Shown here piece after piece: positions 13,477 to 21,541 of a stretch of 42,905 nucleotides of DNA. The position numbers and the translations under genes were made by a program. The notes beneath the pieces are model-generated. The model ran no database searches. It was not told the DNA's origin and worked only from the letters and a program-made list of their open reading frames with translations. This DNA comes from SFEB01 sp964612455 (GTDB lineage: Bacteria; Bacillota; Clostridia; Christensenellales; CAG-314): NCBI GenBank assembly GCA_964612455.1, contig CAZTCB010000008.1, positions 1 to 42,905 of the forward strand, in the 5' to 3' direction. Positions within the stretch are counted from its first letter, which is position 1. Every line of letters begins with the position of its first letter.

Positions 13477-14859
13477 ATGAAAAAAGTTGCTTTTACCGAA
13501 ACCGTCTTGAGAGACGCCAATCAATCGTTGATTGCGACTCGTCTTTCTTTTGACAAATTTGAAAAGATTTTGCCCACGATGAACAAAGCGGGGTATTACT
13601 CCGTCGAGTGCTGGGGCGGAGCCACGTTTGACTCTTGTCTCAGATTTCTTAAAGAAGATCCGTGGGAGAGATTGCGCAGGATGCGCGCGGCTATGCCCGA
13701 CGCAAAGTTGCAGATGTTGTTTCGCGGACAAAACATGCTCGGCTACAAACACTATCCCGACGACGTCGTGAGAAAGTTTATCGAAAAGAGCGTTGAAAAC
13801 GGCATAGACATCATTCGTATTTTTGACGCGCTCAACGATACGCGCAACGTAAAGACCGCTATAGAAGAAACGGTAAAACGCGGCGCCGTCGCAAGCGGAG
13901 CGATTAGTTATACCACCAGTCCCGTGCACACGTTAAAGAATTTCGTCGGCGTTGCGCAGGAGATGAAGAGAATGGGCGCGACCACTATTTGCGTCAAAGA
14001 CATGGCGGGAGTCATGGGACCGCAAGAGGCGTTTGACATCACTAAGGCGTTGAAGGAACAAGTAGGTTTGCCCGTCGTACTGCATACGCACTGCACTACG
14101 GGACTCGCGTACGCCACTTATCTCAAAGGTATCGAGGCGGGCGCGGACGTCATAGACACGGCGAGCAGTTGCTTTAGCGGCGGTACGAGCCAACCCGCAA
14201 CCGAGACTTTTGCCTATCTGTTGCAACAACTCGGTTACGAAGTCGACGTGGATATGAACGCGTTGAAGGCGGTCAACGACCACTTTAAACCCATTCGCAA
14301 TCAATATATAGCGGACGGCGTATTGATGCCCCGTTCTCTGACGACCGATACCGACGCGCTCACCTACAAAGTGCCCGGCGGAATGTTGTCCAACCTTTTC
14401 AGTCAGTTGAAAGAACTCAACGCGCTCGACAAGATAGAAGAAGTCCTTGCGGAGGTTCCCAACGTTCGCAAAGACCTCGGTTATCCGCCGCTGGTCACTC
14501 CTATGAGTCAGATGGTGGGCGTTCAGGCGACGCAAAACGTTTTGCGCGGCAGATACGAAAGTATAAGTAAAGAGGTAAAATCCTATTTGCGCGGAGAATA
14601 CGGCAAGGCTCCCGGCGAAGTAAATCAGGATCTCGTCAAAAAGGCTTTGGGCGACGCCGAGGTCATTACTTGTCGTTTTGCCGATACCCTCAAAGACGAA
14701 TTTGCCGAAACCAAGGCGCAACTCGGAGATAAAGCAAGATGCGACGAGGACGTGTTGAGCTATATCGCGTTCCCCAAAGTTGCGGAAACTTTCTTTGAAG
14801 AGAGAAAGGCGAGAGAAGAGAAAAAAGTTTCTTACTCTATCGAAAAAGTAAGTGACTGA
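13477..14859 (+). CDS. oadA: Oxaloacetate decarboxylase alpha / pyruvate carboxylase-type carboxyltransferase
   Basis: A 460-residue soluble carboxyltransferase, the alpha subunit of the Na+-pumping oxaloacetate decarboxylase; it moves CO2 from oxaloacetate to biotin, leaving pyruvate. TIM-barrel signatures are ETVLRDANQSL (Asp 13), WGGATFDSCLRFL, ICVKDMAG (carbamate Lys 174) and VLHTHCTTG (metal ligands His 203 and 205), followed by the PYC_OADA domain to about 430. The C-terminal biotin domain present in many OadA proteins is absent and is supplied by a separate gene two positions on. AGAGG lies before the ATG. First gene of a four-gene operon. With no OadB it could be a pyruvate carboxylase B subunit, but the operon decides. 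Confidence 0.92.
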   Translation: MKKVAFTETVLRDANQSLIATRLSFDKFEKILPTMNKAGYYSVECWGGATFDSCLRFLKEDPWERLRRMRAAMPDAKLQMLFRGQNMLGYKHYPDDVVRKFIEKSVENGIDIIRIFDALNDTRNVKTAIEETVKRGAVASGAISYTTSPVHTLKNFVGVAQEMKRMGATTICVKDMAGVMGPQEAFDITKALKEQVGLPVVLHTHCTTGLAYATYLKGIEAGADVIDTASSCFSGGTSQPATETFAYLLQQLGYEVDVDMNALKAVNDHFKPIRNQYIADGVLMPRSLTTDTDALTYKVPGGMLSNLFSQLKELNALDKIEEVLAEVPNVRKDLGYPPLVTPMSQMVGVQATQNVLRGRYESISKEVKSYLRGEYGKAPGEVNQDLVKKALGDAEVITCRFADTLKDEFAETKAQLGDKARCDEDVLSYIAFPKVAETFFEERKAREEKKVSYSIEKVSD

Positions 14860-14871
14860 CGGAGGCTGTAA

Positions 14872-15231
14872 ATGACGAATATGTTGTTGTCCGATGCGAT
14901 ACGTCTCACCACGGGCGAATCCTTTTTGGTATTTGCGATAGGGTTTGTTTTAACTATGTTGGTTCTTGCGTTTCTCATAGGCGTTATCTGCGTCATGAGA
15001 TGGATTTTGCAAAAGTTGAACAAAAAACCCAAAAACGACGAAAAAGCGCTCGCCGCCAAAGCTGTCTGCGGCGAAAAGAAAAAGGCAAACGGCAGCTGCG
15101 GAGACATGTGTCTTAATAACGTCAGCGAGAGAGAGGCGGCGATGGTCATGGCGATTGTGGCAGACGGAATGCAAACGCCGCTCAACGAGCTGAGATTTAA
15201 AAGCATTAAATGCATAGGAGAGGAAAAATGA
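14872..15231 (+). CDS. oadG: OadG-type gamma subunit of the decarboxylase
   Basis: A 119-residue protein with one membrane helix (about 17-42, GESFLVFAIGFVLTMLVLAFLIGVI), a basic linker and a small soluble domain. The end EREAAMVMAIVADGM..LNELRFKSIK matches the OadG/MmdD C-terminus, which anchors the alpha and biotin subunits to the membrane subunit. Between helix and domain there is a Cys-bearing stretch CGEKKKANGSCGDMC (Cys 66, 76, 80), with a further Cys at 114. This is not typical of the family as I know it. GGAGG precedes the ATG. The stop overlaps the start of the biotin carrier gene by four bases, so the two are translationally coupled. Confidence 0.8.
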   Translation: MTNMLLSDAIRLTTGESFLVFAIGFVLTMLVLAFLIGVICVMRWILQKLNKKPKNDEKALAAKAVCGEKKKANGSCGDMCLNNVSEREAAMVMAIVADGMQTPLNELRFKSIKCIGEEK

Positions 15232-15614
15232 AATACAAAGTCAGACTGAACAAAAAGATTTTTGAAGTAGAAGTCGAAAAAGGCGAAGCGATTCTTTTGG
15301 ACGAGTACGAGGCGGTTGCTCCCGCCGCGGCACCGTCGGCTCCCGTCGTCGCGTCGGCTCCCGCCGCGACTCAGACTGCCGCGGTACCGTCCAATGCGAG
15401 CGCGAGTGCTGTTGCAAGTCCCCTGCCCGGCGTCGTGATGGATATAAAGATATCCGTCGGACAAACGGTCAAAAAGGGCGACGTCGTCATGCTCATCGAG
15501 GCGATGAAGATGGAAAACGAAATCAACGCGAGCAAGGACGGAAAGATAACGAATATTTACGTTGCCAAGGGCGCAAAAGTCGAGCAAGGCTCGCCCCTCT
15601 ACGATTTGGCGTAA
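15228..15614 (+). CDS. Biotin carrier protein of the decarboxylase
   Basis: A 128-residue biotin carboxyl carrier protein. Residues 1-25 form a strand-rich head (MKYKVRLNKKIFEVEVEKGE), residues 30-63 an Ala/Pro-rich flexible linker, and 64-128 the biotinyl domain with the motif EAMKMEN (biotinyl Lys 94). It shuttles CO2 between the carboxyltransferase and the OadB membrane subunit. AGGAGAGG lies before the ATG at 15228, while the open frame could start 6 codons earlier without such a site. It overlaps the OadG stop in an ATGA. Confidence 0.93.
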   Translation: MKYKVRLNKKIFEVEVEKGEAILLDEYEAVAPAAAPSAPVVASAPAATQTAAVPSNASASAVASPLPGVVMDIKISVGQTVKKGDVVMLIEAMKMENEINASKDGKITNIYVAKGAKVEQGSPLYDLA

Positions 15615-15626
15615 AAGGAGCGTAAA

Positions 15627-16832
15627 ATGGATATTTTAGGTTCTTTGGTCGGGCTTTGGGAAGAAAGCGGTTTTTATAGCCTGATAGTCGGTTTTACTTC
15701 GGGCGGGTGGCAAAACATCGTGATGATAGCTATCGCGTGTCTGTTGCTTTTTCTCGGTATATCCAAACAATTCGAGCCGTTGCTGCTCGTAGGCATCGCG
15801 TTCGGGATGTTGCTTACCAACTTGCCGAACAGCGCCGTATACACTCCCGAGTTGTGGGTAGGCGCGGAGGCTACGGCAAACGGCGTCGACTACGGCGAGG
15901 TGTTGAGGCACGGCGGGCTTATCGACGTGCTGTACATAGGCGTCAAGACGGGATTGTATCCGTCGCTGATATTTATCGGCGTCGGGGCGATGACGGACTT
16001 TGGTCCGATGTTGGCGAGACCGTCGAGTCTTTTGCTCGGTGCGGCGGCGCAATTGGGTATTTTCGTTGCGTTTATCGGCGCTATGACTCTTTGCGGTTTT
16101 GACGCAAAGGTGGCGGCGTCCATCGGTATAATCGGTGGCGCGGACGGTCCGACCGCTATCTGGTTGACCAAGACGTTGGCGCCCGAGTATCTCGGTTCCA
16201 TCGCGATTGCGGCATACTCGTATATGGCATTGATTCCGTTGATTCAACCGCCTATCATCAGACTGTTGACGACGAAAAAAGAGCGTCTCATCCGTATGGA
16301 CAATACCAGACAGGTATCCAAAACGGCAAAAATCGTTTTCCCGATAGTCGTTACCATTGTGGTTGTATTGGTGTTGCCGTCGGTAGCGGGATTGCTCGGT
16401 TGCCTTATGTTCGGCAACTTGCTCAAAGAATGCGGAGTGACCGACAGATTGAGCGACACGGCGCAAAACGCGTTGATGAACATAGTAACGTTGTTTCTCG
16501 GTATATCCGTCGGCGCGACTGCTACGGCGGCAAACTTTTTGAAACCCGACACGTTGATGATAGTAGCTATGGGTTTGGTCGCTTTCTGTTTCTCGACGGC
16601 GGGCGGCGTCTTGTTCGGCAAATTGATGTGCGCGTTGAGCAAAGGTAAGATTAACCCGATGATAGGTGCGGCGGGCGTTTCCGCGGTGCCTATGGCGGCG
16701 AGAGTCGTTCACAACGAAGGCCGCAGATACGACCTCGACAACCATCTGCTCATGCACGCTATGGCACCCAACGTTGCCGGCGTAATCGGCAGTGCGGTCG
16801 TCGCGGGATTGTTTATGTCGCTATTCGGCTAA
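15627..16832 (+). CDS. oadB: Na+-translocating decarboxylase beta subunit
   Basis: A 401-residue integral membrane protein of the OadB/MmdB/GcdB family. It decarboxylates carboxybiotin and exports Na+. Features are an N-terminal region with a re-entrant loop, the strongly conserved GIIGGADGPTAIW (167-179; Asp 173 in the Na+/carboxybiotin site), and a late segment NPMIGAAGVSAVPMAARVVH with ending HAMAPNVAGVIGSAVVAG. AAAAGGAG precedes the ATG, 12 bases after the biotin carrier stop. The alpha subunit type points to oxaloacetate rather than methylmalonyl-CoA or glutaconyl-CoA as substrate. Confidence 0.93.
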   Translation: MDILGSLVGLWEESGFYSLIVGFTSGGWQNIVMIAIACLLLFLGISKQFEPLLLVGIAFGMLLTNLPNSAVYTPELWVGAEATANGVDYGEVLRHGGLIDVLYIGVKTGLYPSLIFIGVGAMTDFGPMLARPSSLLLGAAAQLGIFVAFIGAMTLCGFDAKVAASIGIIGGADGPTAIWLTKTLAPEYLGSIAIAAYSYMALIPLIQPPIIRLLTTKKERLIRMDNTRQVSKTAKIVFPIVVTIVVVLVLPSVAGLLGCLMFGNLLKECGVTDRLSDTAQNALMNIVTLFLGISVGATATAANFLKPDTLMIVAMGLVAFCFSTAGGVLFGKLMCALSKGKINPMIGAAGVSAVPMAARVVHNEGRRYDLDNHLLMHAMAPNVAGVIGSAVVAGLFMSLFG

Positions 16833-16862
16833 ATCGCGGGAAAATTTAATAATTTAATGATT

Positions 16863-16897
16863 AAAAAACGCACCTTGCAACGAGGTGCGTTTTTTTA
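16863..16897. terminator. Bidirectional terminator between oadB and a minus-strand gene
   Basis: AAAAAACGCACCT pairs with AGGTGCGTTTTTT around TGCAACG. T runs exist on both strands, fitting the convergent genes on each side. Confidence 0.88.
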
Positions 16898-16995
16898 AAT
16901 TTATCGTAAAAACGAAGCGGTTTGAGGCGTGCGTTTTGGCGAGTTTTCAAAAACGTCTTTACGGGTGCGCGTAACTTTTACGCGGGGGTTTGTCG

Positions 16996-17787
16996 TTACC
17001 GTTCGGTATCGTCGGGGACGGAAGAGGCGGCGACGTCTTTTGTCGCTTTTTTTGCTTTTGCGAGTTTTTTTTCTTCTGCCTTTCTTTGCTTTTCAATCGT
17101 CTTTTTTTCAGCTTTCTTGAGTTTGGACAGTTTTTTTTCTTCGGCTTTTTTCTGTTTGGCGAGTAGTTTGTTTTCGGCGCGTTCCTGCCGTGCCGCTCTT
17201 ACTATTTCGTCGAGTTTAAGGCGCGTTTTCGTCGGTTCGGTCGCTGTGACTTCTTCTCCTTTAAACTTTTTGAATACGTTTTTTATCGTAGTTACGGGTT
17301 TCAGGGTGTTTTCGACGTCTGCCTCGAGTCCCTCTACTATGAGACGTATCTGGCTTTCGGCTATTTTAAACACGACTTCAAACGCAACCTGAATGAGCCA
17401 TATTGCCGCCATTGCCGCAGTGAGCAGTACCGATGCGGGAGAAACGTTGTCTACGGTGGTGCAGATTGCGTATACGGCAACGCCGAGCGTGTATATTTTT
17501 ATCCCGAGTTTAGTCCATTTAAAAAGGTATTTGCCGCCGTTTTTTAGTTTTTTAAATTTTTTGCCGTCGGGGTTTTTTCCTTTTTCGGTCACGAAGACGT
17601 AAAACGCAAGGTACGCGCAACATACGGCGAGCAATACCGCGTTTATTGCGAGATTGGCGCGACCGGTCGCGACGGCGTAGACGAGATAACATATATATAG
17701 GGCTTGCAATACGATATTGAGAACAAATCCCGTCCGTTTAAAGTTGGTTATCATTTGCTTTACGGCAACTTTCGTGTAATCCAGCAT
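16996..17787 (-). CDS. Four-helix membrane protein with an 11-residue repeat Lys/Glu tail, function unknown
   Basis: A 263-residue protein I do not recognise. It has four hydrophobic segments (about residues 21-43, 47-70, 92-112 and 119-145) arranged as two hairpins with a basic connector (KGKNPDGKKFKKLKNGGKYLFK). A long charged C-terminal helix follows. The tail repeats every 11 residues: KKAEEKKLSKL, KKAEKKTIEKQ, RKAEEKKLAKA, a hendecad pattern fitting a straight helical bundle or an RNA- or membrane-associated rod. AAGGAG lies before the ATG at 17787; the open frame extends 24 codons further without support. Convergent with oadB and divergent from the ribosomal operon. Confidence 0.65.
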   Translation of the reverse strand: MLDYTKVAVKQMITNFKRTGFVLNIVLQALYICYLVYAVATGRANLAINAVLLAVCCAYLAFYVFVTEKGKNPDGKKFKKLKNGGKYLFKWTKLGIKIYTLGVAVYAICTTVDNVSPASVLLTAAMAAIWLIQVAFEVVFKIAESQIRLIVEGLEADVENTLKPVTTIKNVFKKFKGEEVTATEPTKTRLKLDEIVRAARQERAENKLLAKQKKAEEKKLSKLKKAEKKTIEKQRKAEEKKLAKAKKATKDVAASSVPDDTER

Positions 17788-17934
17788 TGTTTTTTTTCTC
17801 CTTGTCGGCGCTCTCGTATCGTCGAGATTATTGCGATTATAATTAAAAAAAACGGACAAAGCAACAAAAAAAACGCGCCGAAAAAAATTTTAGAAAAATT
17901 TCACAATAATTTTTTTAAAAATCGGCGCAAACGC

Positions 17935-17963
17935 TTGACACAAAAAAGCGCGAGTGGTAATAT
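17935..17963 (+). promoter_or_regulatory. Main promoter of the ribosomal protein operon
   Basis: -35 TTGACA (17935-17940), a 17-base spacer and -10 TAATAT (17958-17963). The leader of about 85 bases contains a 7-pair hairpin GGTTTTG/CAAAACC (17990-18009). No longer S10-type leader structure is obvious. Confidence 0.8.
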
Positions 17964-18054
17964 GGTAGAGCTTGCACTGGGCGAGTAAAGGTTTTGTTGC
18001 GCCAAAACCCACGACACGCACGGCGCGGTGGTATTAATGAATAGGAGAAAGATT

Positions 18055-18363
18055 ATGGCAAGTCAAAAAATCAGAATCAAACTCAAAGCATACGACCACA
18101 GCCTCATCGATTTGGCGGCAGAGAAGATCGTCGAGACGGCGACCAAAATGGGCAGCAAGGTTTGCGGGCCTATCCCTCTCCCCACGGAGAAAGAGATTGT
18201 CACGGTTTTACGCGCGACGCACAAATATAAAGACAGCCGCGAGCAGTTTGAAAGTCGTACGCACAAGAGATTGATCGATATTTACAGTCCTAACGCCAAA
18301 ATGGTGGAGAGTCTCACCAGACTCGACCTCCCCGCGGGCATCGACATCAAGATTAAACTGTAA
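18055..18363 (+). CDS. rpsJ: 30S ribosomal protein S10 (NusE)
   Basis: 102 residues, the normal length. Family stretches are IRIKLKAYDHSLID and the loop GPIPLPTEKEIVTVLRATHKYKDSREQFE, which contacts 16S rRNA; S10 also acts with NusB in antitermination. The ATG at 18055 has TAGGAG before it. The frame extends 9 codons upstream to another ATG without a binding site. First gene of the operon. Confidence 0.97.
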   Translation: MASQKIRIKLKAYDHSLIDLAAEKIVETATKMGSKVCGPIPLPTEKEIVTVLRATHKYKDSREQFESRTHKRLIDIYSPNAKMVESLTRLDLPAGIDIKIKL

Positions 18364-18429
18364 AAATCAAAGTTAATCGAAAAAACGAAAAATCAAAAAA
18401 TAAAATAAGTATAGGAGTGAACTTTATCT

Positions 18430-19065
18430 ATGAATAAAGCAATCATCGGAAAGAAATTGGGGATGACGCAGGTCTTTATGGCTGACGGCACGATGATCCC
18501 CGTTACGGTAGTCAAGGCGGGACCTTGTACCGTAGTTCAAAAGAAAACGGTAGAGAGAGACGGTTATTCGGCAATCCAGCTCGGTTTTGACGAAGTGCCC
18601 GAAAAAAAGCTCAACAAACCTCAGTTAGGTCACCTCAAGGTTGCCTCCGTAAAACCCGTGAGAGTTTTGAAAGAATTTAAACTCGACAATCCCGAGCAAT
18701 ACGCCGCAGGTCAGCAAATCGATTGTAGCGTGTTTGCGGCCGACGACGTCGTCGACGTGACGGGCATTACCAAGGGGCGCGGATTTACCGGCGTTATCAA
18801 GCGTTGGAACCAAGGTCGCCTTAAGGAAACCCACGGCGTCGGCCCCGTCCACAGAGAGGTCGGCAGTATGGGCGCCAACTCCACGCCTTCGAGAGTTTTG
18901 CCCGGCAAAAAGATGCCCGGTCAGTACGGCGTAGAGCAGGTCACCGTTTTAAATCTGAAAGTAGTAAAAGTCGATACGGAGCGTGGCGTTTTGCTTATTA
19001 AGGGCGCTATTCCCGGAGCAAAAAACAGCGTGGTGTACATTCGCAACGCCGTAAAGAAAGCTTAA
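18430..19065 (+). CDS. rplC: 50S ribosomal protein L3
   Basis: 211 residues, standard length. It begins MNKAIIGKKLGMTQVF and has the extended loop around GRGFTGVIKRWNQGR and PGKKMPGQYG that reaches toward the peptidyl transferase centre. TAGGAG precedes the ATG. The 66 bases after rpsJ are AT-rich with no gene. Confidence 0.97.
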   Translation: MNKAIIGKKLGMTQVFMADGTMIPVTVVKAGPCTVVQKKTVERDGYSAIQLGFDEVPEKKLNKPQLGHLKVASVKPVRVLKEFKLDNPEQYAAGQQIDCSVFAADDVVDVTGITKGRGFTGVIKRWNQGRLKETHGVGPVHREVGSMGANSTPSRVLPGKKMPGQYGVEQVTVLNLKVVKVDTERGVLLIKGAIPGAKNSVVYIRNAVKKA

Positions 19066-19080
19066 TAGGAGTTGACACAA

Positions 19081-19701
19081 ATGCAAGTTAAAGTTTTTAA
19101 TACCAAAGCTCAGGAAGTGGGCAGTATGGAATTGAATGAAGCGGTGTTCGGCGTAAAATACAACGAAGCTCTCATTCATCAGGCAGTCGTCGCCTATCAG
19201 GCTAATCAGCGTCAGGGCACCAAGTCCACCCTTACCCGCAGCGAGGTACGCGGCGGCGGCATCAAGCCGTGGAGACAAAAGGGTACGGGCAGAGCTCGTC
19301 AGGGCAGTATCCGCGCGGTACAATGGATAAAGGGCGGTATCGCTTTCGCGCCGAAGCCCAGAGACTTCTCCAAAAAACTCAACAAGAAAGCAAGAACGGG
19401 CGCTTTTCTTTCGGCTCTCAGCAAGAAAGTTGCCGACGGTGAGTTGATTGTCGTCGACAAAATCGCGTTGGAGCAACCCAAGACCAGATTGGTCGCGGAT
19501 ATCCTTAAGAGTTTTAATTACGACAAGCGCACGTTGTTTGTCGTAGCGGACAAGGACGACGACCTCTTGCGCGCCGGTCGCAATATCGAAAAGCTCACGA
19601 TATCGGTTGCGGATTTGGTAAACGTATACGAAGTGGTAGTAAATGCCAATATCGTCATGACCAAGGACGCAATCAAAAAGATTGAGGAGGCAAACGCATA
19701 A
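19081..19701 (+). CDS. rplD: 50S ribosomal protein L4
   Basis: 206 residues. The conserved loop RGGGIKPWRQKGTGRARQGS is the exit-tunnel extension. I take ATG 19081, with AGGAG 9 bases before it; the TTG at 19072 touches that site and cannot be used. The stop overlaps rplW by one base (TAATG). L4 autoregulates S10 operons in enteric bacteria, but no matching leader is recognised here. Confidence 0.96.
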   Translation: MQVKVFNTKAQEVGSMELNEAVFGVKYNEALIHQAVVAYQANQRQGTKSTLTRSEVRGGGIKPWRQKGTGRARQGSIRAVQWIKGGIAFAPKPRDFSKKLNKKARTGAFLSALSKKVADGELIVVDKIALEQPKTRLVADILKSFNYDKRTLFVVADKDDDLLRAGRNIEKLTISVADLVNVYEVVVNANIVMTKDAIKKIEEANA

Positions 19702-19997
19702 TGAACGCTTATGACATTATTAAAAGACCGGTTATGAGCGAAAAAGCCTACGACGGCATTTCGCAGACACCGAAAAGATATACTTTTGTCGTAGACAAGA
19801 GCGCCAACAAGGTTCAGATTAAACAAGCGGTAGAACAGATTTTTGGCGTAAAGGTCGACAAGGTTAACACAATCAACGTAAGAGGCAGACTTAAAAGACA
19901 GGGACGCTACGAGGGCTACACCGCGTCGACGAAAAAAGCGGTAGTTATCCTCAAAGCCGACAGCAAAGTGATCGAGTTCTTTGAGAGCTTGTCCTAA
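19701..19997 (+). CDS. rplW: 50S ribosomal protein L23
   Basis: 98 residues, normal for the family. It opens NAYDIIKRPVMSEKAYD and has TFVVDKSANKVQIKQAVEQIF, the fold at the tunnel exit where trigger factor and SRP bind. GAGG before the ATG lies inside the end of rplD. Confidence 0.96.
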   Translation: MNAYDIIKRPVMSEKAYDGISQTPKRYTFVVDKSANKVQIKQAVEQIFGVKVDKVNTINVRGRLKRQGRYEGYTASTKKAVVILKADSKVIEFFESLS

Positions 19998-20009
19998 TCG
20001 GAGGTAAAT

Positions 20010-20837
20010 ATGGCTATCAGAAGATATAAACCCACATCGCCGGGACGTCGTTTTATGACGGTTTCCATGTTTGATGAAATCACTTGCGACACTCCCGAAA
20101 AGAGTTTGCTGGCAGTAAAGAGCAAGACCGGCGGCAGAAACGCTACCGGTAAACTGACCGTCAGACATATCGGCGGCGGCAACAGAATCAAATACAGAGT
20201 TATCGATTTTAAACGCGACAAGTACGATATCCCCGCGACCGTCAAGACGATTGAGTACGATCCCAACCGTACGGCAAACATCGCGTTGTTGGCGTACGCG
20301 GACGGCGAAAAGAGATACATCCTCGCCCCCGTAGGTCTCAACGTAGGCGACACAGTCGTGTCTTCCTCGACGGCGGACATTAAAATCGGCAACAGTCTCC
20401 CCTTGGAGGCCATTCCCGTAGGTACTGTTATTCATAATATCGAGCAGAACCCCGGCAAGGGCGGTCAAATTGCGAGAGCGGCGGGCATAAGCGCGCAACT
20501 CATGGCGAAAGAGGGCAAATACGCGACGTTGCGTATGCCGAGCGGCGAAGTCCGTCTCGTGCTCCTCAAGTGCCGCGCGACCGTCGGTCAGGTCGGCAAT
20601 CTCGATCACGAAATAGTTAACGTCGGCAAGGCGGGCAAAACTCGCCATATGGGCATCAGACCTACCGTACGCGGCAGCGTAATGAACCCTTGCGACCACC
20701 CGCACGGCGGCGGCGAGGGCAGGAGCCCTATCGGTCGTCCCGGTCCCGTTACTCCGTGGGGCAAGCCCGCTTTGGGTTACAAGACACGCAAGAAGAAGAA
20801 CGTTACCGACAGATTTATTATCAAGCGTGTTAACTAA
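20010..20837 (+). CDS. rplB: 50S ribosomal protein L2
   Basis: 275 residues. Conserved parts include KPTSPGRRFMTV at the start, the SH3-like core, and NPCDHPHGGGEGRSPIGRPGP with the His next to the peptidyl transferase centre. CGGAGG precedes the ATG, 12 bases after rplW. Confidence 0.98.
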   Translation: MAIRRYKPTSPGRRFMTVSMFDEITCDTPEKSLLAVKSKTGGRNATGKLTVRHIGGGNRIKYRVIDFKRDKYDIPATVKTIEYDPNRTANIALLAYADGEKRYILAPVGLNVGDTVVSSSTADIKIGNSLPLEAIPVGTVIHNIEQNPGKGGQIARAAGISAQLMAKEGKYATLRMPSGEVRLVLLKCRATVGQVGNLDHEIVNVGKAGKTRHMGIRPTVRGSVMNPCDHPHGGGEGRSPIGRPGPVTPWGKPALGYKTRKKKNVTDRFIIKRVN

Positions 20838-20848
20838 GGGAGGATAAG

Positions 20849-21127
20849 ATGAGTAGATCAGTTAAAAAAGGACCTTTTGTTGAAGAAAGTCTCCTTAAAA
20901 AAATAAAAGAAATGAACGAAAAAGGTGAAAAGAAAATCGTCAAGACGTGGTCGCGTTCCAGCACTATTTTCCCTGATTTCGTCGGTCACACCATTGCCGT
21001 GCATGACGGCAAAAAACATGTTCCCGTTTATATTACGGAAGAGATGGTAGGCTTGAAGCTCGGCGAATTTGCGCCCACGAGAACCTTTAGAGGTCACGGC
21101 GGCTCCAAGACCTCGTCAGCCAAATAA
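20849..21127 (+). CDS. rpsS: 30S ribosomal protein S19
   Basis: 92 residues, the usual length. It opens SRSVKKGPFVEESL and has TWSRSSTIFPDFVGHTIAVHDGKKHVPVYI and GEFAPTRTFRGHG, all typical. It binds the 16S head with S13. GGGAGG precedes the ATG. Confidence 0.97.
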   Translation: MSRSVKKGPFVEESLLKKIKEMNEKGEKKIVKTWSRSSTIFPDFVGHTIAVHDGKKHVPVYITEEMVGLKLGEFAPTRTFRGHGGSKTSSAK

Positions 21128-21138
21128 GGAGGATAGTC

Positions 21139-21528
21139 ATGGCTACAAGACAAACGCAAAAAGCAGCGGCAATCAACGAAAAGAGGGATAGACGCCCTTA
21201 TGCCGTAGCAAAATATATTCGCATAGCCCCCTCCAAGGTGCACGTTGTTCTCGATATCATTCGCGGCAGAGATTATCACGATGCCGCCGCGATACTCGAA
21301 GCCACGCCCAAGGCGGCTGCGATGCCTGTTTTAAAATGCCTTAACTCTGCTGCGGCAAACGCGGAAGTAAACAAAGGTATGAACAAAGATAATCTTTACG
21401 TTGCGGAGTGTTACGCCGACATGGGCCCCACGCTCAAGCGTATGCAACCCGTATCCAAGGGCAGAGCGTATCGCATTTTGAAACGCACCAGCCACATTAC
21501 CGTCATTCTTGACGAGCGTAAAGCTTAA
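21139..21528 (+). CDS. rplV: 50S ribosomal protein L22
   Basis: 129 residues with a short basic N-terminal addition (MATRQTQKAAAINEKRDR) before the family core RPYAVAKYIRIAPSKVHVVLDIIRG. The C-terminal hairpin LKRMQPVSKGRAYRILKRTSHITVIL lines the exit tunnel. AAGGAGG precedes the ATG. Confidence 0.96.
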   Translation: MATRQTQKAAAINEKRDRRPYAVAKYIRIAPSKVHVVLDIIRGRDYHDAAAILEATPKAAAMPVLKCLNSAAANAEVNKGMNKDNLYVAECYADMGPTLKRMQPVSKGRAYRILKRTSHITVILDERKA

Positions 21529-21541
21529 TTAGGAGGCACAC

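Noticed and set aside
17990..18009. Leader hairpin as an S10-type L4 autoregulatory site
   Set aside because: A single 7-pair hairpin is far simpler than the known S10 leader and does not resemble it; kept only as a note on the promoter entry.
19518..20705. 395-residue open frame on the minus strand across rplD, rplW and rplB
   Set aside because: It crosses three certain ribosomal genes and has no domain of its own.
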